Positions 25,638-34,190 of a DNA stretch of 64,000 nt are shown here, piece by piece (position 1 is the first letter of the stretch; each line of letters begins with the position of its first letter). The position numbers and the translations under genes were made by a program. The notes beneath the pieces were generated by a model. The model searched no databases, was not told where the DNA came from, and worked only from the letters and a program-made list of their open reading frames with translations. The DNA lies in assembly GCA_023957975.1 (NCBI GenBank), contig JAMLGM010000003.1:76024-140023 (forward strand), written 5' to 3'. The DNA is from Microthrixaceae bacterium. Its GTDB lineage: Bacteria > Actinomycetota > Acidimicrobiia > Acidimicrobiales > Microtrichaceae.

Positions 25638-26450
25638 TCAGCCGGCGATGATGACGCCGGCCGCCGTTGCGAACACGACTCCGAAACCGAACACCATCTG
25701 GAAAATGCCGGTGATCTTCGGCGGACGGGGAGTTGCGCCGCTTGCCAGGATTCGCTGTACAACGATCACCACCGCCACCGCGACCGCTCCGGCGCTCAAC
25801 GCGGTATCGACGACGACGGCGATCGCGGCGAGCGCGAGCGCAGTGACGTCTCCGATGAGGACGGATCGGGCAGCGTCCCCGCGGCCGTGAAGCCGGGCGA
25901 TCTGTGCCCGAACCGACGGGATCGAGGTCGCGGTCCGGGCGACGAGAACCAGCCACGCCCCGATGGCGATGGTCGCCGACCCGCCGTCGGCCAACACGAT
26001 CATCGCGACGACGGAGCACACTGCGGCCGCGCCCGCTAGTTCGGGCACCATGCGTCGACCGCGGGATCGGATGTCGTAGTACAACTCGATGCCGGCGAGT
26101 GGCGCGGCGACCAGACCGGGCCACCAGAACCACGGTTCGGCGAGGGCGACGGCCGCGATCGCGAGCAGGGCGAGAGCGGTGAGTTCGGCGATCGCGACCT
26201 GCCAAGCCCGTCGGGTTCGGGCAAGCATGCGGTTGCGCCGACGATCGACGAGGGCCAGTTTGAGGGGGGTGCGGGCCAAGAAGGCGAGCACCGCTGCGAG
26301 GGCGAGGCACAACCCCGAGAGGCTCGGGGCGATCATCAGCCCGAGAATGCCCGGTTCGACGGTGATTCCCCAACCGCCGTGTTCGGTCGGCATGGCGACG
26401 GAACGCAGCGCGCTGCGTTGCTGAGGTGCGGCGGTATCCACGGTGCTCAC
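25638..26450 (-). CDS. YwiC-like membrane protein
   Basis: A 270-residue polytopic membrane protein. MPTEHGGWG near residue 22 is the hallmark of the YwiC-like family, followed by about eight hydrophobic segments and a cytoplasmic basic loop (DRRRNRMLARTRR). The family has no proven role. The GTG start at 26450 overlaps the ferredoxin stop (GTGA), so the two are translationally coupled; a redox-linked membrane function is a possible inference. Confidence 0.87.
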   Translation of the reverse strand: MSTVDTAAPQQRSALRSVAMPTEHGGWGITVEPGILGLMIAPSLSGLCLALAAVLAFLARTPLKLALVDRRRNRMLARTRRAWQVAIAELTALALLAIAAVALAEPWFWWPGLVAAPLAGIELYYDIRSRGRRMVPELAGAAAVCSVVAMIVLADGGSATIAIGAWLVLVARTATSIPSVRAQIARLHGRGDAARSVLIGDVTALALAAIAVVVDTALSAGAVAVAVVIVVQRILASGATPRPPKITGIFQMVFGFGVVFATAAGVIIAG

Positions 26451-26767
26451 GGTACCGACCCGTGGTGATGGCTGTGGTCGTGGCTGTGGCCAGCGGAGTT
26501 GCGTCGCTCTACCCAGTAGCGCTCGGGTTCGCCGATCACGGTGATGGCCCGCTCCGGGCATGCTGATGCGCCTCGCCAAGCCTGCTCGGCGAGTTCGGGC
26601 GGAACCCCCAAGCGATGCACCGCGATGTATCCCTCGTCATCGAGCAGGTACACGTCGGGGGCAAATCGTTGGCAGTTGCCATAGCCCATGCACAGACCAG
26701 GGTGGGTTTTCACCCGCACGCCTTCGCCGGGGTCGATTTGGTCGTCACCTGTTACCTCAAGTCCCAT
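26447..26767 (-). CDS. 3Fe-4S type ferredoxin with His-rich tail
   Basis: A 106-residue electron carrier. LCMGYGNCQRFAPDVY and the later ACPERAITV supply three Cys in the pattern C-x5-C...CP, typical of [3Fe-4S] ferredoxins that serve cytochromes P450 and related oxygenases. The C-terminus ends in GHSHDHSHHHGS, an unusual metal-binding-like tail. TATAGT at 26781-26776 lies eight bases before ATG 26767, so the mRNA is probably leaderless. It is coupled to the YwiC-like gene and divergent from a marR gene, whose product may control both. No P450 is in the window. Confidence 0.92.
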   Translation of the reverse strand: MGLEVTGDDQIDPGEGVRVKTHPGLCMGYGNCQRFAPDVYLLDDEGYIAVHRLGVPPELAEQAWRGASACPERAITVIGEPERYWVERRNSAGHSHDHSHHHGSVP

Positions 26768-26822
26768 ACTGAGCGACTATACGATTCCGGTCCTCTGTGC
26801 GCAACGTCGCTCGGGCGCACTC

Positions 26823-26854
26823 ATCGTAGATATATCGTGCTACGATCATATCGT
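26823..26854. promoter_or_regulatory. ATCGT repeats in the marR-ferredoxin intergenic region
   Basis: Inverted repeats ATCGTAG/CTACGAT (26823-26829, 26840-26846) and ACGAT-CAT-ATCGT (26842-26854) overlap the probable marR -10 box TACGAT (26841-26846), which lies six bases before GTG 26853. The overlap of dyad symmetry and promoter suggests an autoregulatory MarR operator. Confidence 0.65.
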
Positions 26855-27338
26855 GACCCGATATGAAACCCTGGCATCGCACCTGCGCGGCGACGAACTC
26901 GAGGACGGTGATTTCGAATCGCTGCTGGCCTTTCGGGACGGGCTCCGTCAGTTCCTGAACTGGAGCGAGCAGCAGGCCAAGGGTGCCGGAATCACCGCTG
27001 CGCAGCACCAGCTGTTGTTGGCGGTGCGCGGGCATCGCGGGGCGGCGAGCGTGTCGGACATCGCGGGCCACCTGTTGTTACGCCACCACAGCGTGGTGGA
27101 ACTGCTCGACCGGGCGACGGCTGCCGACCTGGTCGAACGGGTCGACGACCTGCACGACCAGCGAGTGGTGCGGGTGCGGTTGACTCCGAACGGGGAGGCG
27201 GTGCTTCGCAGACTCACGGCCGCGCATTTCGAAGAACTGTCGCGAATCGGTGACCAACTCACGAGCTTGTGGAGCCGCCTCCCGTCCATGTCGCCGAGTC
27301 GGGACGGCGACCGAGAACCTAACGAAAGCAGGAACTGA
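26853..27338 (+). CDS. MarR family transcriptional regulator
   Basis: A 161-residue winged-helix regulator. TAAQHQLLLAVRGH, VSDIAGHLLLRHHSVVELLDR (seen in part as SDIAGHLLLRHHSVV) and DLHDQRVVRVRLT form the helix-turn-helix and wing of MarR proteins, which act as dimers and usually respond to small aromatic ligands or oxidants. Its GTG start is placed by a leaderless promoter with dyad repeats. The ferredoxin/YwiC-like pair is divergent and is the natural target. A small membrane protein gene follows two bases after its stop. Confidence 0.92.
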   Translation: MTRYETLASHLRGDELEDGDFESLLAFRDGLRQFLNWSEQQAKGAGITAAQHQLLLAVRGHRGAASVSDIAGHLLLRHHSVVELLDRATAADLVERVDDLHDQRVVRVRLTPNGEAVLRRLTAAHFEELSRIGDQLTSLWSRLPSMSPSRDGDREPNESRN

Positions 27339-27339
27339 C

Positions 27340-27666
27340 ATGACGACCCTTCAGCACGGAAGCGACGACGGCTTCGATGACCCATCGCTGCGTGAGATCA
27401 CGTGGAACCCCGACGCCGGCGTTGAACATCGCATCAGCCACAACGCGATCGTCGGGGTGATCTCAGGATTCGTGTTTGTGTTCGTTCTCGTCGGCGTGGG
27501 AAGCCTCGCGGTGGGTCTGAAAACTCAGGCGGCGCTCAGCCTCGGGCTGTTCAGCGGATTCTGGTCCGGCACGATGCTCGGGGCGATGGTGACGGCGAAC
27601 GCCGTGTATCAGCGGGCCTCATCGGAACTTCACCATCGCGAGTCCGGCGACCCGACCCGATATTGA
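27340..27666 (+). CDS. small two-helix membrane protein
   Basis: A 108-residue protein with a polar N-terminal 35 residues, two transmembrane segments (about 38-60 and 66-88) and a short polar tail. It starts one base after the marR stop, so the two are co-transcribed. No domain is recognised. Confidence 0.75.
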   Translation: MTTLQHGSDDGFDDPSLREITWNPDAGVEHRISHNAIVGVISGFVFVFVLVGVGSLAVGLKTQAALSLGLFSGFWSGTMLGAMVTANAVYQRASSELHHRESGDPTRY

Positions 27667-27722
27667 GCCGCGCGTCGGCGGTCGACTAGGCGGTGGCGTC
27701 GTTGTCGGCTACCCTGAAATCC

Positions 27723-27745
27723 AAATCTGACGGTCCGTCAGATTT
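27723..27745. promoter_or_regulatory. TCTGACG palindrome, site 2 (upstream of amidohydrolase)
   Basis: A 23-base perfect palindrome: AAATCTGACGG, central T, CCGTCAGATTT. It lies 29 bases before the amidohydrolase start and just downstream of a possible -10 box TACCCT (27710-27715), so it would cover the transcription start. Confidence 0.85.
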
Positions 27746-27774
27746 TGCCCATCCGAACGTAGAGGGGTAGCGGC

Positions 27775-29007
27775 ATGACCACCACGGAATCACGTCCCGT
27801 CGAGGCGGACGGTCAAAAGACCATCCCACGAATCATCAGTGTCGACGACCACGTCGTCGAACCACCCCACGTCTGGGAGACCTGGCTGCCGGCGAAGTAT
27901 CGCGACCGCGGTCCGAAGGTCGAACGACGTGGCATCGGCACGATGAAACACATCGGTGGCGGTGCCTACGAACAGACCTTCGACCCCGACGGTCCTCCGG
28001 CCGATTGCTGGGTTTTTGAAGACCTCGTCTACATCCACAAGCGTCACGTCGCCGCGGTCGGCTACTCGCGCGACGAGATGACGATGACGCCGATGACCTA
28101 TGACGAGATGCGGCCGGGGTGCTACGACCCCGTCGCACGCATCGCGGACAACGACATGAACCATGTCGATGCGTCGCTGTGCTTTCCCAGTTTCCCCCGC
28201 TTTTGCGGTCAGGCCTTCACCGAAGCGAAGGATCGCGAACTCGGCGAGGCGTGCGTGTACGCCTACAACGACTGGATGGTCGAGGAGTGGTGCGGCGACT
28301 CCGACGGCAAGTTGATCCCGTTGATCATCGTGCCGCTGTGGGATGCCGACTTGGCGGCAGCCGAGGTGCGCCGGAACGCGGCCCGCGGCGTGCACGCGGT
28401 GGCATTTTCCGAGATCCCTCCGCACCTCGGTCTCCCGTCGATCCACTCCGGGTTCTGGGATCCGTTCTTCCGTGCGTGCGAAGAGACCAAGACCACGATC
28501 AACATGCACATCGGTTCGTCGTCGCGCATGCCGGCGACATCGCCCGACGCTCCGGTCGCGGTGGCGGCGTCGCTGAGTTTCAACAACTCGATGGCGTCGC
28601 TGTGCGACTTCTTGTTCTCCGGAACCTTCGTGCGCTTCCCGGACCTGAAGATCGCCTACTCCGAGGGGCAGATCGGATGGCTCCCCTACATCCTCGAGCG
28701 TGTCGATGACGTGTGGAGTGAGCACCGTGCGTGGGGCGGTGTTGCGGACATCCTTCCGAATCCGCCGTCGAGCTACTACTACAGCAACGTGTTCGGCTGT
28801 TTCTTCCGGGACAACCACGGCCTGGAAAGCCTGCATCGGATCGGGGTCGACAACGTGACCTTCGAGACCGACTACCCCCACACCGACACGACGTGGCCGA
28901 ATACCCTCGAAGTGGCCACGAAGATGATGGGCCACCTGCCGGAGGACGTTCAGTACAAGATCCTTCGTGGTAACGCGATTCGGATGCTGCACCTCGATAT
29001 CGACTGA
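27775..29007 (+). CDS. amidohydrolase family protein (ACMSD-like TIM barrel)
   Basis: A 410-residue metal-dependent hydrolase of the amidohydrolase-2 family. SVDDHVVEPPHVWETWLP near the N-terminus, INMHIGSSS in mid-barrel and FETDYPHTDTTWPNT near the C-terminus are the metal and active-site strands. Relatives are hydrolases or decarboxylases. The first strand has DxH-like DDHVVEP with only one His, common in the actinobacterial subgroup. AGAGGGG precedes the ATG. Because its promoter carries the shared palindrome, a step in the same pathway as the FadE30- and FadD3-like enzymes is inferred. Confidence 0.9.
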   Translation: MTTTESRPVEADGQKTIPRIISVDDHVVEPPHVWETWLPAKYRDRGPKVERRGIGTMKHIGGGAYEQTFDPDGPPADCWVFEDLVYIHKRHVAAVGYSRDEMTMTPMTYDEMRPGCYDPVARIADNDMNHVDASLCFPSFPRFCGQAFTEAKDRELGEACVYAYNDWMVEEWCGDSDGKLIPLIIVPLWDADLAAAEVRRNAARGVHAVAFSEIPPHLGLPSIHSGFWDPFFRACEETKTTINMHIGSSSRMPATSPDAPVAVAASLSFNNSMASLCDFLFSGTFVRFPDLKIAYSEGQIGWLPYILERVDDVWSEHRAWGGVADILPNPPSSYYYSNVFGCFFRDNHGLESLHRIGVDNVTFETDYPHTDTTWPNTLEVATKMMGHLPEDVQYKILRGNAIRMLHLDID

Positions 29008-29053
29008 CAACCCGGCCCAAGGCCGAGTGCCGAAGCCTCAACCGAACAACCAT

Positions 29054-29092
29054 GACCGACGTCTCGCAACCGCGGGACGTCGGTCCCTTTTT
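29054..29092 (+). terminator. intrinsic terminator after amidohydrolase
   Basis: A 10-bp stem (GACCGACGTC with GACGTCGGTC) closes a 12-base loop and is followed by CCTTTTT. This is the clearest classical terminator in the window and sits 47 bases past the amidohydrolase stop. Confidence 0.85.
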
Positions 29093-29151
29093 GCAGAGCG
29101 ATCTGTTTCCTAGCGTGAGATCGAGCGAGATTCGCTCCATTGGATTTGTAA

Positions 29152-29170
29152 GAGGTCGCGCGGATAGATC
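29152..29170. repeat. left terminal inverted repeat of the IS
   Basis: This pairs with 30130-30148 at 16 of 19 positions; the left end begins GAGG next to the TAA target duplication. Confidence 0.85.
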
Positions 29171-29291
29171 GGGGTGTGCGCTGCGAAGCGCCGTGTCTCG
29201 CCCGACAGTGTTGGTGGTCCACCGGTTGGAAGGTTGCCCGTGATGAAATCGCGGGTGCACCAACCCAACCAAACCGGAGGACCCCACCAGT

Positions 29292-30131
29292 ATGCGCGCT
29301 CTGGACCGCGAAGTCATCGATGCCGTCTGGAAGAGTTTCGAACCGCTCCTTCCCGAACACGTCGACAACCATCCCAAAGGCGGCCACCGGCCCCGCACCC
29401 CAGACCGAATCGTGTTCCACCTGATCCTGGTCCGCCTCGTTTGTGGCTGCTCATGGGTCGACGCCGAAGCGCTTTGCGGCTGGCAAGTTTCCGACACCAC
29501 CGCCCGAGCACGGTTCAAACTATGGGTCTGCCACGACGTGTTCCGACGAGCGTTCGAACACGCCCTCGACGCCTATGACCGCATCATCGGCTTGGACCTC
29601 AGCGAAGTAGCTGTTGACGGCTCCCTCCACAAAGCCCCCCAAGGCGGCGACGGCACCGGCCCCAACCCCACCGACCGGGGACGCTCCGGCTGGAAATGGT
29701 CCATCGGTACCGACCGCAACGGGATACCGGTCGGCTGGGCGACCGACGGCGCCAACCGTCACGACATTCCACTATTGGCCCCCACGTTGGACTCGATCGC
29801 TGGCCGACACCTCCTCGCCGACATCGACACGATCCACCTTGACCGCGGTTATGACGCCAACACCGTTCGAGCGACCCTGGCCGGCTACGGGCTTGACGAC
29901 GCGGTCATCGCGAAACGACGCAAACCAGGCGACCCGCCCCACACCAAAGTCGGTCTCGGCCTGCGTTGGCCTGTCGAACGCACCAACTCCTGGCTGGTCA
30001 ACTACGGCCAACTCCGCCGAAACACCGACCGCAAACGCGCCCACCGCGAAGCCCAACTCGCGTTAGCGATCGTGTTCATCCTCGCCGCCAAACTGATCGA
30101 CTGGCGCAACCGCTGGGACCCACCAACCTGA
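29292..30131 (+). CDS. IS5-family DDE transposase
   Basis: A 279-residue transposase in one frame, with no programmed frameshift. An N-terminal helix-turn-helix-like region (about 1-75) is followed by the DDE domain: Asp in VAVDGSLHKA, Asp in HLDRGYDAN and Glu in WPVERTNSW, with the YREK-like block around RRNTDRKRAHREAQ. It would cut and rejoin the element's ends. GGAGG at 29276-29280 precedes the ATG. All three catalytic residues are present, so it may be active. The stop codon lies inside the right terminal repeat. Confidence 0.93.
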   Translation: MRALDREVIDAVWKSFEPLLPEHVDNHPKGGHRPRTPDRIVFHLILVRLVCGCSWVDAEALCGWQVSDTTARARFKLWVCHDVFRRAFEHALDAYDRIIGLDLSEVAVDGSLHKAPQGGDGTGPNPTDRGRSGWKWSIGTDRNGIPVGWATDGANRHDIPLLAPTLDSIAGRHLLADIDTIHLDRGYDANTVRATLAGYGLDDAVIAKRRKPGDPPHTKVGLGLRWPVERTNSWLVNYGQLRRNTDRKRAHREAQLALAIVFILAAKLIDWRNRWDPPT

Positions 30132-30148
30132 TCTACCCGCGCATCCTC
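30130..30148. repeat. right terminal inverted repeat of the IS
   Basis: The complement matches the left end at 16 of 19 positions; it includes the transposase stop codon and is followed by the TAA target duplication. Confidence 0.85.
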
Positions 30149-30160
30149 TAAGGAGACACG

Positions 30161-30763
30161 ATGTCTGGCGAACCAGAGATCCGACTGACCCGACGGACCA
30201 TCGATCGCTTGTTGATCGGGGTGGGTGCACTCTTGACGGTGGTGCTGATCGTCGCCGGCGCGTTGCTGACGTGGGGCGCCAATTTCTCGAATGACTACGT
30301 TCGTGATGAACTCGCTTCACAAAACGTCTTCTTTCCCGATGCGGATGCATTGAAGGCGGAAGGACGTGACGACCTGCTGGAGTTCGCTGGCCTGCAGGTC
30401 ACCACCGGTTCTCACGCCGAGCGCTACGCCAGCTATATCCAGGGCCACCTTGACGGTATGGCCGATGGCAAGACCTACAGCCAGATCGAGGACCGCGCGG
30501 CAAGGGCTGCGGTGCAAGAAGCGATCGAGAACGGCGAGGACGAGGCGGTGATTGACGAATTGCAGGCCGAGGCCGACCGTCTGACGTCACTGCGCGACAG
30601 CTTGTTCAAGGGCGAGACGCTTCGTGGCCTGTTGTTGACGAGTTACGCGTGGGCGACGATCGGTCAGATCGCGGCGATCGCGGCCTGGGTTGCCTTTGGT
30701 GCAGCGTTGCTGATGGCGGTGCTCGTGATCGCCGGCCTCGCGCACATCCGCAAAGCCGAGTGA
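30161..30763 (+). CDS. membrane protein with two helices, function unknown
   Basis: A 200-residue protein with one N-terminal transmembrane helix (about 18-40), a soluble acidic middle part of 120 residues and a second helix (about 168-192). No named domain is recognised. AAGGAG at 30150-30155 is a strong ribosome site that now abuts the IS right end, so the original promoter lies on the far side of the insertion. Expression may depend on read-through from the transposase or a promoter made by the element. Confidence 0.8.
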   Translation: MSGEPEIRLTRRTIDRLLIGVGALLTVVLIVAGALLTWGANFSNDYVRDELASQNVFFPDADALKAEGRDDLLEFAGLQVTTGSHAERYASYIQGHLDGMADGKTYSQIEDRAARAAVQEAIENGEDEAVIDELQAEADRLTSLRDSLFKGETLRGLLLTSYAWATIGQIAAIAAWVAFGAALLMAVLVIAGLAHIRKAE

Positions 30764-30791
30764 ATCGGACAGAACCAAGCACGCGTTCGCT

Positions 30792-31796
30792 TCATCCGAC
30801 CCCGGACTCAAGCGCTGTCTCCTCGGCAGCGACGGGTTCGGGGTCGGCCGCGTTCAACGGTGAGTCGACGTCGTCGGAACCGTCGTCCCAATCGATGACC
30901 GAGTCCTCTCCATCGACGATCTGAGGCTCGTCGAGTGAGGTGATCTCCGACTCGTATGGGTTCGTCGCTTCGAAGCCCAACAGCTCAGTGACCGTCGCGA
31001 ACGAATAGCCGCGGTCGATGACCGCTTCGATGATTGCAGGGAGGGCCTCGATCTCGGCGTTGCGGCGCGCCTTCAGTTCCCGGGCGAAGCGCTGCTCTCG
31101 GGCGAACGTTCCGCGACCGATCCCATCGTGAAAGCACACGATGGCTCCGGGGTGAAGGGCATCGATGACCAATTTGGTCAGCTTCGCGGTCGTCGTGGGG
31201 GCACGGAGCGAACCGCTGATCGACCACAACAACGCGTCGCTGTTGAGCTCGGCGAGAACCCGGCTCGCCCGTCCGACGAGTCGACCGCGCGGCGGACGGA
31301 AGTAACGCACGGGAGAGCCGGTCGCTTCCACGACGGCTTGGTGTCCGAGCGCGATCTCGTCGTGAAGCTCGCGAGGCGACAGTCGCGTTTGATCGAGATG
31401 GGTCAGGGAATGATTGGCGACCTCGTGGCCGTGGGACACGACGGATTGTGCGAGCGACCGATGTTCGAGCGCGTTGTGTCCCATCATGCAAAACGTCGCA
31501 CCGACGTCGTAGCGATCGAGCACGGTCAGGACGTGTTCTGTGAACTCCGGATCGGGACCATCGTCGAAGGTGAGCGAGAGGACGTTGGCGTCGGTGCGTG
31601 CCGAAAAGATCGTGCGAAACCCTCCGATCGGCAAGCCCATCTCGGTGCTCGGACCTGACGACGCTAGGGCTAAGGCCGCCTCGCGTGCCCGGCTGTGCCC
31701 TCGGCGCCGACCGACTTCGTAGGCTCCGTTGAGCCCGCCGAGCGCGATCGCCGAAGCACTCGCCCGCTTGAGAAATGTTCGTCGTTCGATCCTCAT
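30792..31796 (-). CDS. Tat-exported polysaccharide deacetylase
   Basis: A 334-residue NodB-fold protein. MRIERRTFLKRASASA is a twin-arginine signal. Motif 1 is LTFDDGPDPEF (catalytic Asp and metal Asp), motif 2 is HEVANHSLTH (metal His pair), motif 3 is RYFRPPRG, and CFHDGIG is near the end. It should remove N- or O-acetyl groups from a wall or capsule polysaccharide. The last 55 residues form an acidic Asp/Glu tail not usual in the family. Its ATG overlaps the stop of the LLM oxidoreductase gene (ATGA). Confidence 0.9.
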   Translation of the reverse strand: MRIERRTFLKRASASAIALGGLNGAYEVGRRRGHSRAREAALALASSGPSTEMGLPIGGFRTIFSARTDANVLSLTFDDGPDPEFTEHVLTVLDRYDVGATFCMMGHNALEHRSLAQSVVSHGHEVANHSLTHLDQTRLSPRELHDEIALGHQAVVEATGSPVRYFRPPRGRLVGRASRVLAELNSDALLWSISGSLRAPTTTAKLTKLVIDALHPGAIVCFHDGIGRGTFAREQRFARELKARRNAEIEALPAIIEAVIDRGYSFATVTELLGFEATNPYESEITSLDEPQIVDGEDSVIDWDDGSDDVDSPLNAADPEPVAAEETALESGVG

Positions 31797-32782
31797 TCGG
31801 GCTTGGCGGCATCGAAGTCGAGGACGTCGCGTTCGAACATTCGAAGATGTTCCCAGCCCCGTTTCGGCGGGATCCCGCCGACCATCGGGTGGAGGAGGGC
31901 CAGCGAAAACGGCCCGGCCGCCTCCAATTCGTCGCGCCACTGATCCGGTGTCAGCACCCGGTACTGGCCAAGGTCCTGAAGGTCCTCCACCGTTTCCACC
32001 GGGCGATAGGACGTCGCGACATCGTCGGGTTCGCGCCACTGGCCATAGGCGTTCGTCTCATGGAGAAAGTAGGGGGCGAGTTCCCGCCAGCCGGCGCTGA
32101 CATCGTCGGCGAGGATGACCACGCTCGTGTCTGCTCCAGAGACGAACGGGCCGGGATCGCGCAGCCCGAGCTGGAGGAGTTCATCACGATAGAACTCCCA
32201 CAGCGCAGGCTCGGAGGGGATGAACCCGACGCCGAGGCGTGCTGCCCGACGTGCCGCAGCCTCGCTGCTGCCTCCCATCGTGAGACCAGGCCCTCGCTTC
32301 GACTCCGGCGTTGGGGTGACACGCACGGTGCGACCTCGGAACTCGAACGGCTCGCCACTCCAGGCCTGTCGAAGGGCGGTGACGGTTTCGGTCATGAGAC
32401 TGGGGCGCCGGTTCATCGCGACCCCGAACATCTCGAACTCGCCTCGCACGTAGCCCGCGCCGACCGTGAGGTCGAAACGGCCGCCACTGAGGTTGTCGAG
32501 CACCGCGCATTGTTCGGCGAGGTGAATCGGATGGTGTAGCGGTGCCGCGATGGCGTTCACCCAAATGCGGGTGGTTCGAGTGCGGGCGATCATCGCCGCC
32601 GCCATTGTCAGAGCCGAAGGGAGATAGCCGTCGGGCGAACTGTGATGTTCGGACACACAGATGAACGCCGCCCCACGTTCGTCGGCCCACTGCGCCATCT
32701 CGAGCGCCGCCTCATAACGTTCGGTCATCGTCGTATTGGCGAACGCCGGGTTGCGGAGGTCGAAACGGAGGCCGAAGAGCAT
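31793..32782 (-). CDS. LLM-class flavin/F420-dependent oxidoreductase
   Basis: A 329-residue luciferase-like TIM-barrel protein. CVSEHHSSPDGYLPS, NLSGGRFDLTVGAGYVRGEFEMF and MGGSSEAAARRAARLG are typical of the family, which uses FMN or F420. The substrate is unknown. TACCCT on the minus strand lies five bases before ATG 32782, which I prefer to a start 14 codons earlier. It is coupled to the deacetylase gene and divergent from the first tldE gene. Confidence 0.87.
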   Translation of the reverse strand: MLFGLRFDLRNPAFANTTMTERYEAALEMAQWADERGAAFICVSEHHSSPDGYLPSALTMAAAMIARTRTTRIWVNAIAAPLHHPIHLAEQCAVLDNLSGGRFDLTVGAGYVRGEFEMFGVAMNRRPSLMTETVTALRQAWSGEPFEFRGRTVRVTPTPESKRGPGLTMGGSSEAAARRAARLGVGFIPSEPALWEFYRDELLQLGLRDPGPFVSGADTSVVILADDVSAGWRELAPYFLHETNAYGQWREPDDVATSYRPVETVEDLQDLGQYRVLTPDQWRDELEAAGPFSLALLHPMVGGIPPKRGWEHLRMFERDVLDFDAAKPE

Positions 32783-32822
32783 GTCACAGGGTACCCAGCC
32801 CGCCTGTGGCAATCTGTCCGCC

Positions 32823-34172
32823 ATGACTCCCGACGACCTCTTTCAGGTGGCCGACAGCGTGCTCGATGCAGCTCGCGGTGGCGAACAGATCGAAGTGGTG
32901 GTCAGCCACGCCCGCGAGACCGAGGTGCGCGCCTACGATGGGGACGTCGAAGCGTTCACCTCGTCGGAGTCTCGCGGTGTCGGTATCCGGGTGGTGCACG
33001 ACGGGCGACAGGGCTTCGCCTATGCGGGATCGATCGAAGCGGACGTTGTGTTTGAAACGTTGGCCGAGGCGCGCGACAACGCGATGTTTTCGACCGGTGA
33101 CGAGTTCGTCGGACTCGTGAGCCCCGACGGGGTTGAGGTCGTCGAGATGGATCTTTACGACCCTCGCGTGGCGGCGATGTCCCCGGAGGAGAAGATCGCC
33201 TTGGCGATCGAACTCGAACAGCGGGTGCTCGAAGGAGATCCGCGCATCCTCGGCGTCGAGATGGCCGAATACAGCGATTCGATCGACACCGCGGTACTGG
33301 CATCCACGACCGGCATTCGAAGCGCCAGTTCGGAGACCGCCAACGCGTTGATCGTCTACAGCCTCGCCGGCGACGACGACGAGGTGACAACGGGGTTCGG
33401 GTTTTCGGTGGGTCGTGGGCCCGACGCGCTCGACGCCGAGGCGGCGGCACACCAGGCCGTCGATCGGGCATTGCGGCTGTTGGGGGCCTCGCGGGTCGCG
33501 TCTCAGCGGCTCACCGTGGTGTTTGACCCATGGGTCACCGCCCAGTTCCTCGGGGTGATCGGCGAGTCGTTCTCCGGCATCGAGGTGTTTCGCGGCCGGT
33601 CGTTTCTGGGCGGTCGGATCGGCGAGAGGATCGCCTCGCCGATGGTCACCCTCGTCGACGACCCAACCGATCGTCGGTGGCCGACGGCGTCGCCGATCGA
33701 CGATGAGGGGTTGGCGACGCGGCGAAACGTGCTCATCGACGGCGGCGTGTTGAACGGCTTCGTCCACGACGGGTACTCGGCGCGGGCCAACGGGGTCGCG
33801 TCGACCGGCTCGGCCGTGCGGGCCGGGTTCAAGTCGACGCCGGCCGCCGGGGTGCAGGCGTTGTCGCTGTTGCCGGGCCCGAGGAGCCGCGAGGACTTGA
33901 TCGCCTCGGTGGGAGACGGGCTGTACGTCTTCGAGGTTTCCGGCCTGCACTCTGGCGTGAACCCGATTTCAGGCGATTTCTCGACTGGTGTCGAGGGGGT
34001 GATGATCCGGGGTGGCGAGTTCGCCGAGCCGGTCAAGGAGGTGACGATCGCCTCGACCCTTCAGCGGATGCTCGGCGATGTGACCGACGTTGCCGATGAT
34101 GTCACCGCCATGCCCCTCGAGGCGACGGGCGTGACCATCGCGATCGGCGACGTGTCGGTATCGGGCGACTGA
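32823..34172 (+). CDS. TldE/PmbA-like protein, copy 1
   Basis: A 449-residue protein of the TldD/PmbA family without the zinc HExxxH motif, so it is the non-catalytic TldE type. Blocks include ESRGVGIRVVHDGRQGFAYAG near the N-terminus, SPMVTLVDDPTDRR, LATRRNVLIDGGVLNGF and SGVNPISGDFSTGVEG. TldE pairs with TldD to form the protease chamber. The gene is followed 18 bases later by a second TldE gene. TldD itself is at 24160. Confidence 0.92.
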   Translation: MTPDDLFQVADSVLDAARGGEQIEVVVSHARETEVRAYDGDVEAFTSSESRGVGIRVVHDGRQGFAYAGSIEADVVFETLAEARDNAMFSTGDEFVGLVSPDGVEVVEMDLYDPRVAAMSPEEKIALAIELEQRVLEGDPRILGVEMAEYSDSIDTAVLASTTGIRSASSETANALIVYSLAGDDDEVTTGFGFSVGRGPDALDAEAAAHQAVDRALRLLGASRVASQRLTVVFDPWVTAQFLGVIGESFSGIEVFRGRSFLGGRIGERIASPMVTLVDDPTDRRWPTASPIDDEGLATRRNVLIDGGVLNGFVHDGYSARANGVASTGSAVRAGFKSTPAAGVQALSLLPGPRSREDLIASVGDGLYVFEVSGLHSGVNPISGDFSTGVEGVMIRGGEFAEPVKEVTIASTLQRMLGDVTDVADDVTAMPLEATGVTIAIGDVSVSGD

Positions 34173-34190
34173 GCCTGCGAAGCTGTCCTC

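Larger units (their letters stand above)
29152..30148 (+). mobile_element. IS5-family insertion sequence, 997 bp, intact
   Basis: Imperfect terminal inverted repeats (GAGGTCGCGCGGATAGATC at the left; GAGGATGCGCGGGTAGATC as the complement of the right end; 16 of 19 match) bound a single transposase gene. A 3-base direct repeat TAA flanks the element at 29149-29151 and 30149-30151, as expected for IS5-group target sites of the TNA type. Removing the element and one TAA restores a continuous TAAGGAG ribosome site in front of the gene at 30161. Confidence 0.9.
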
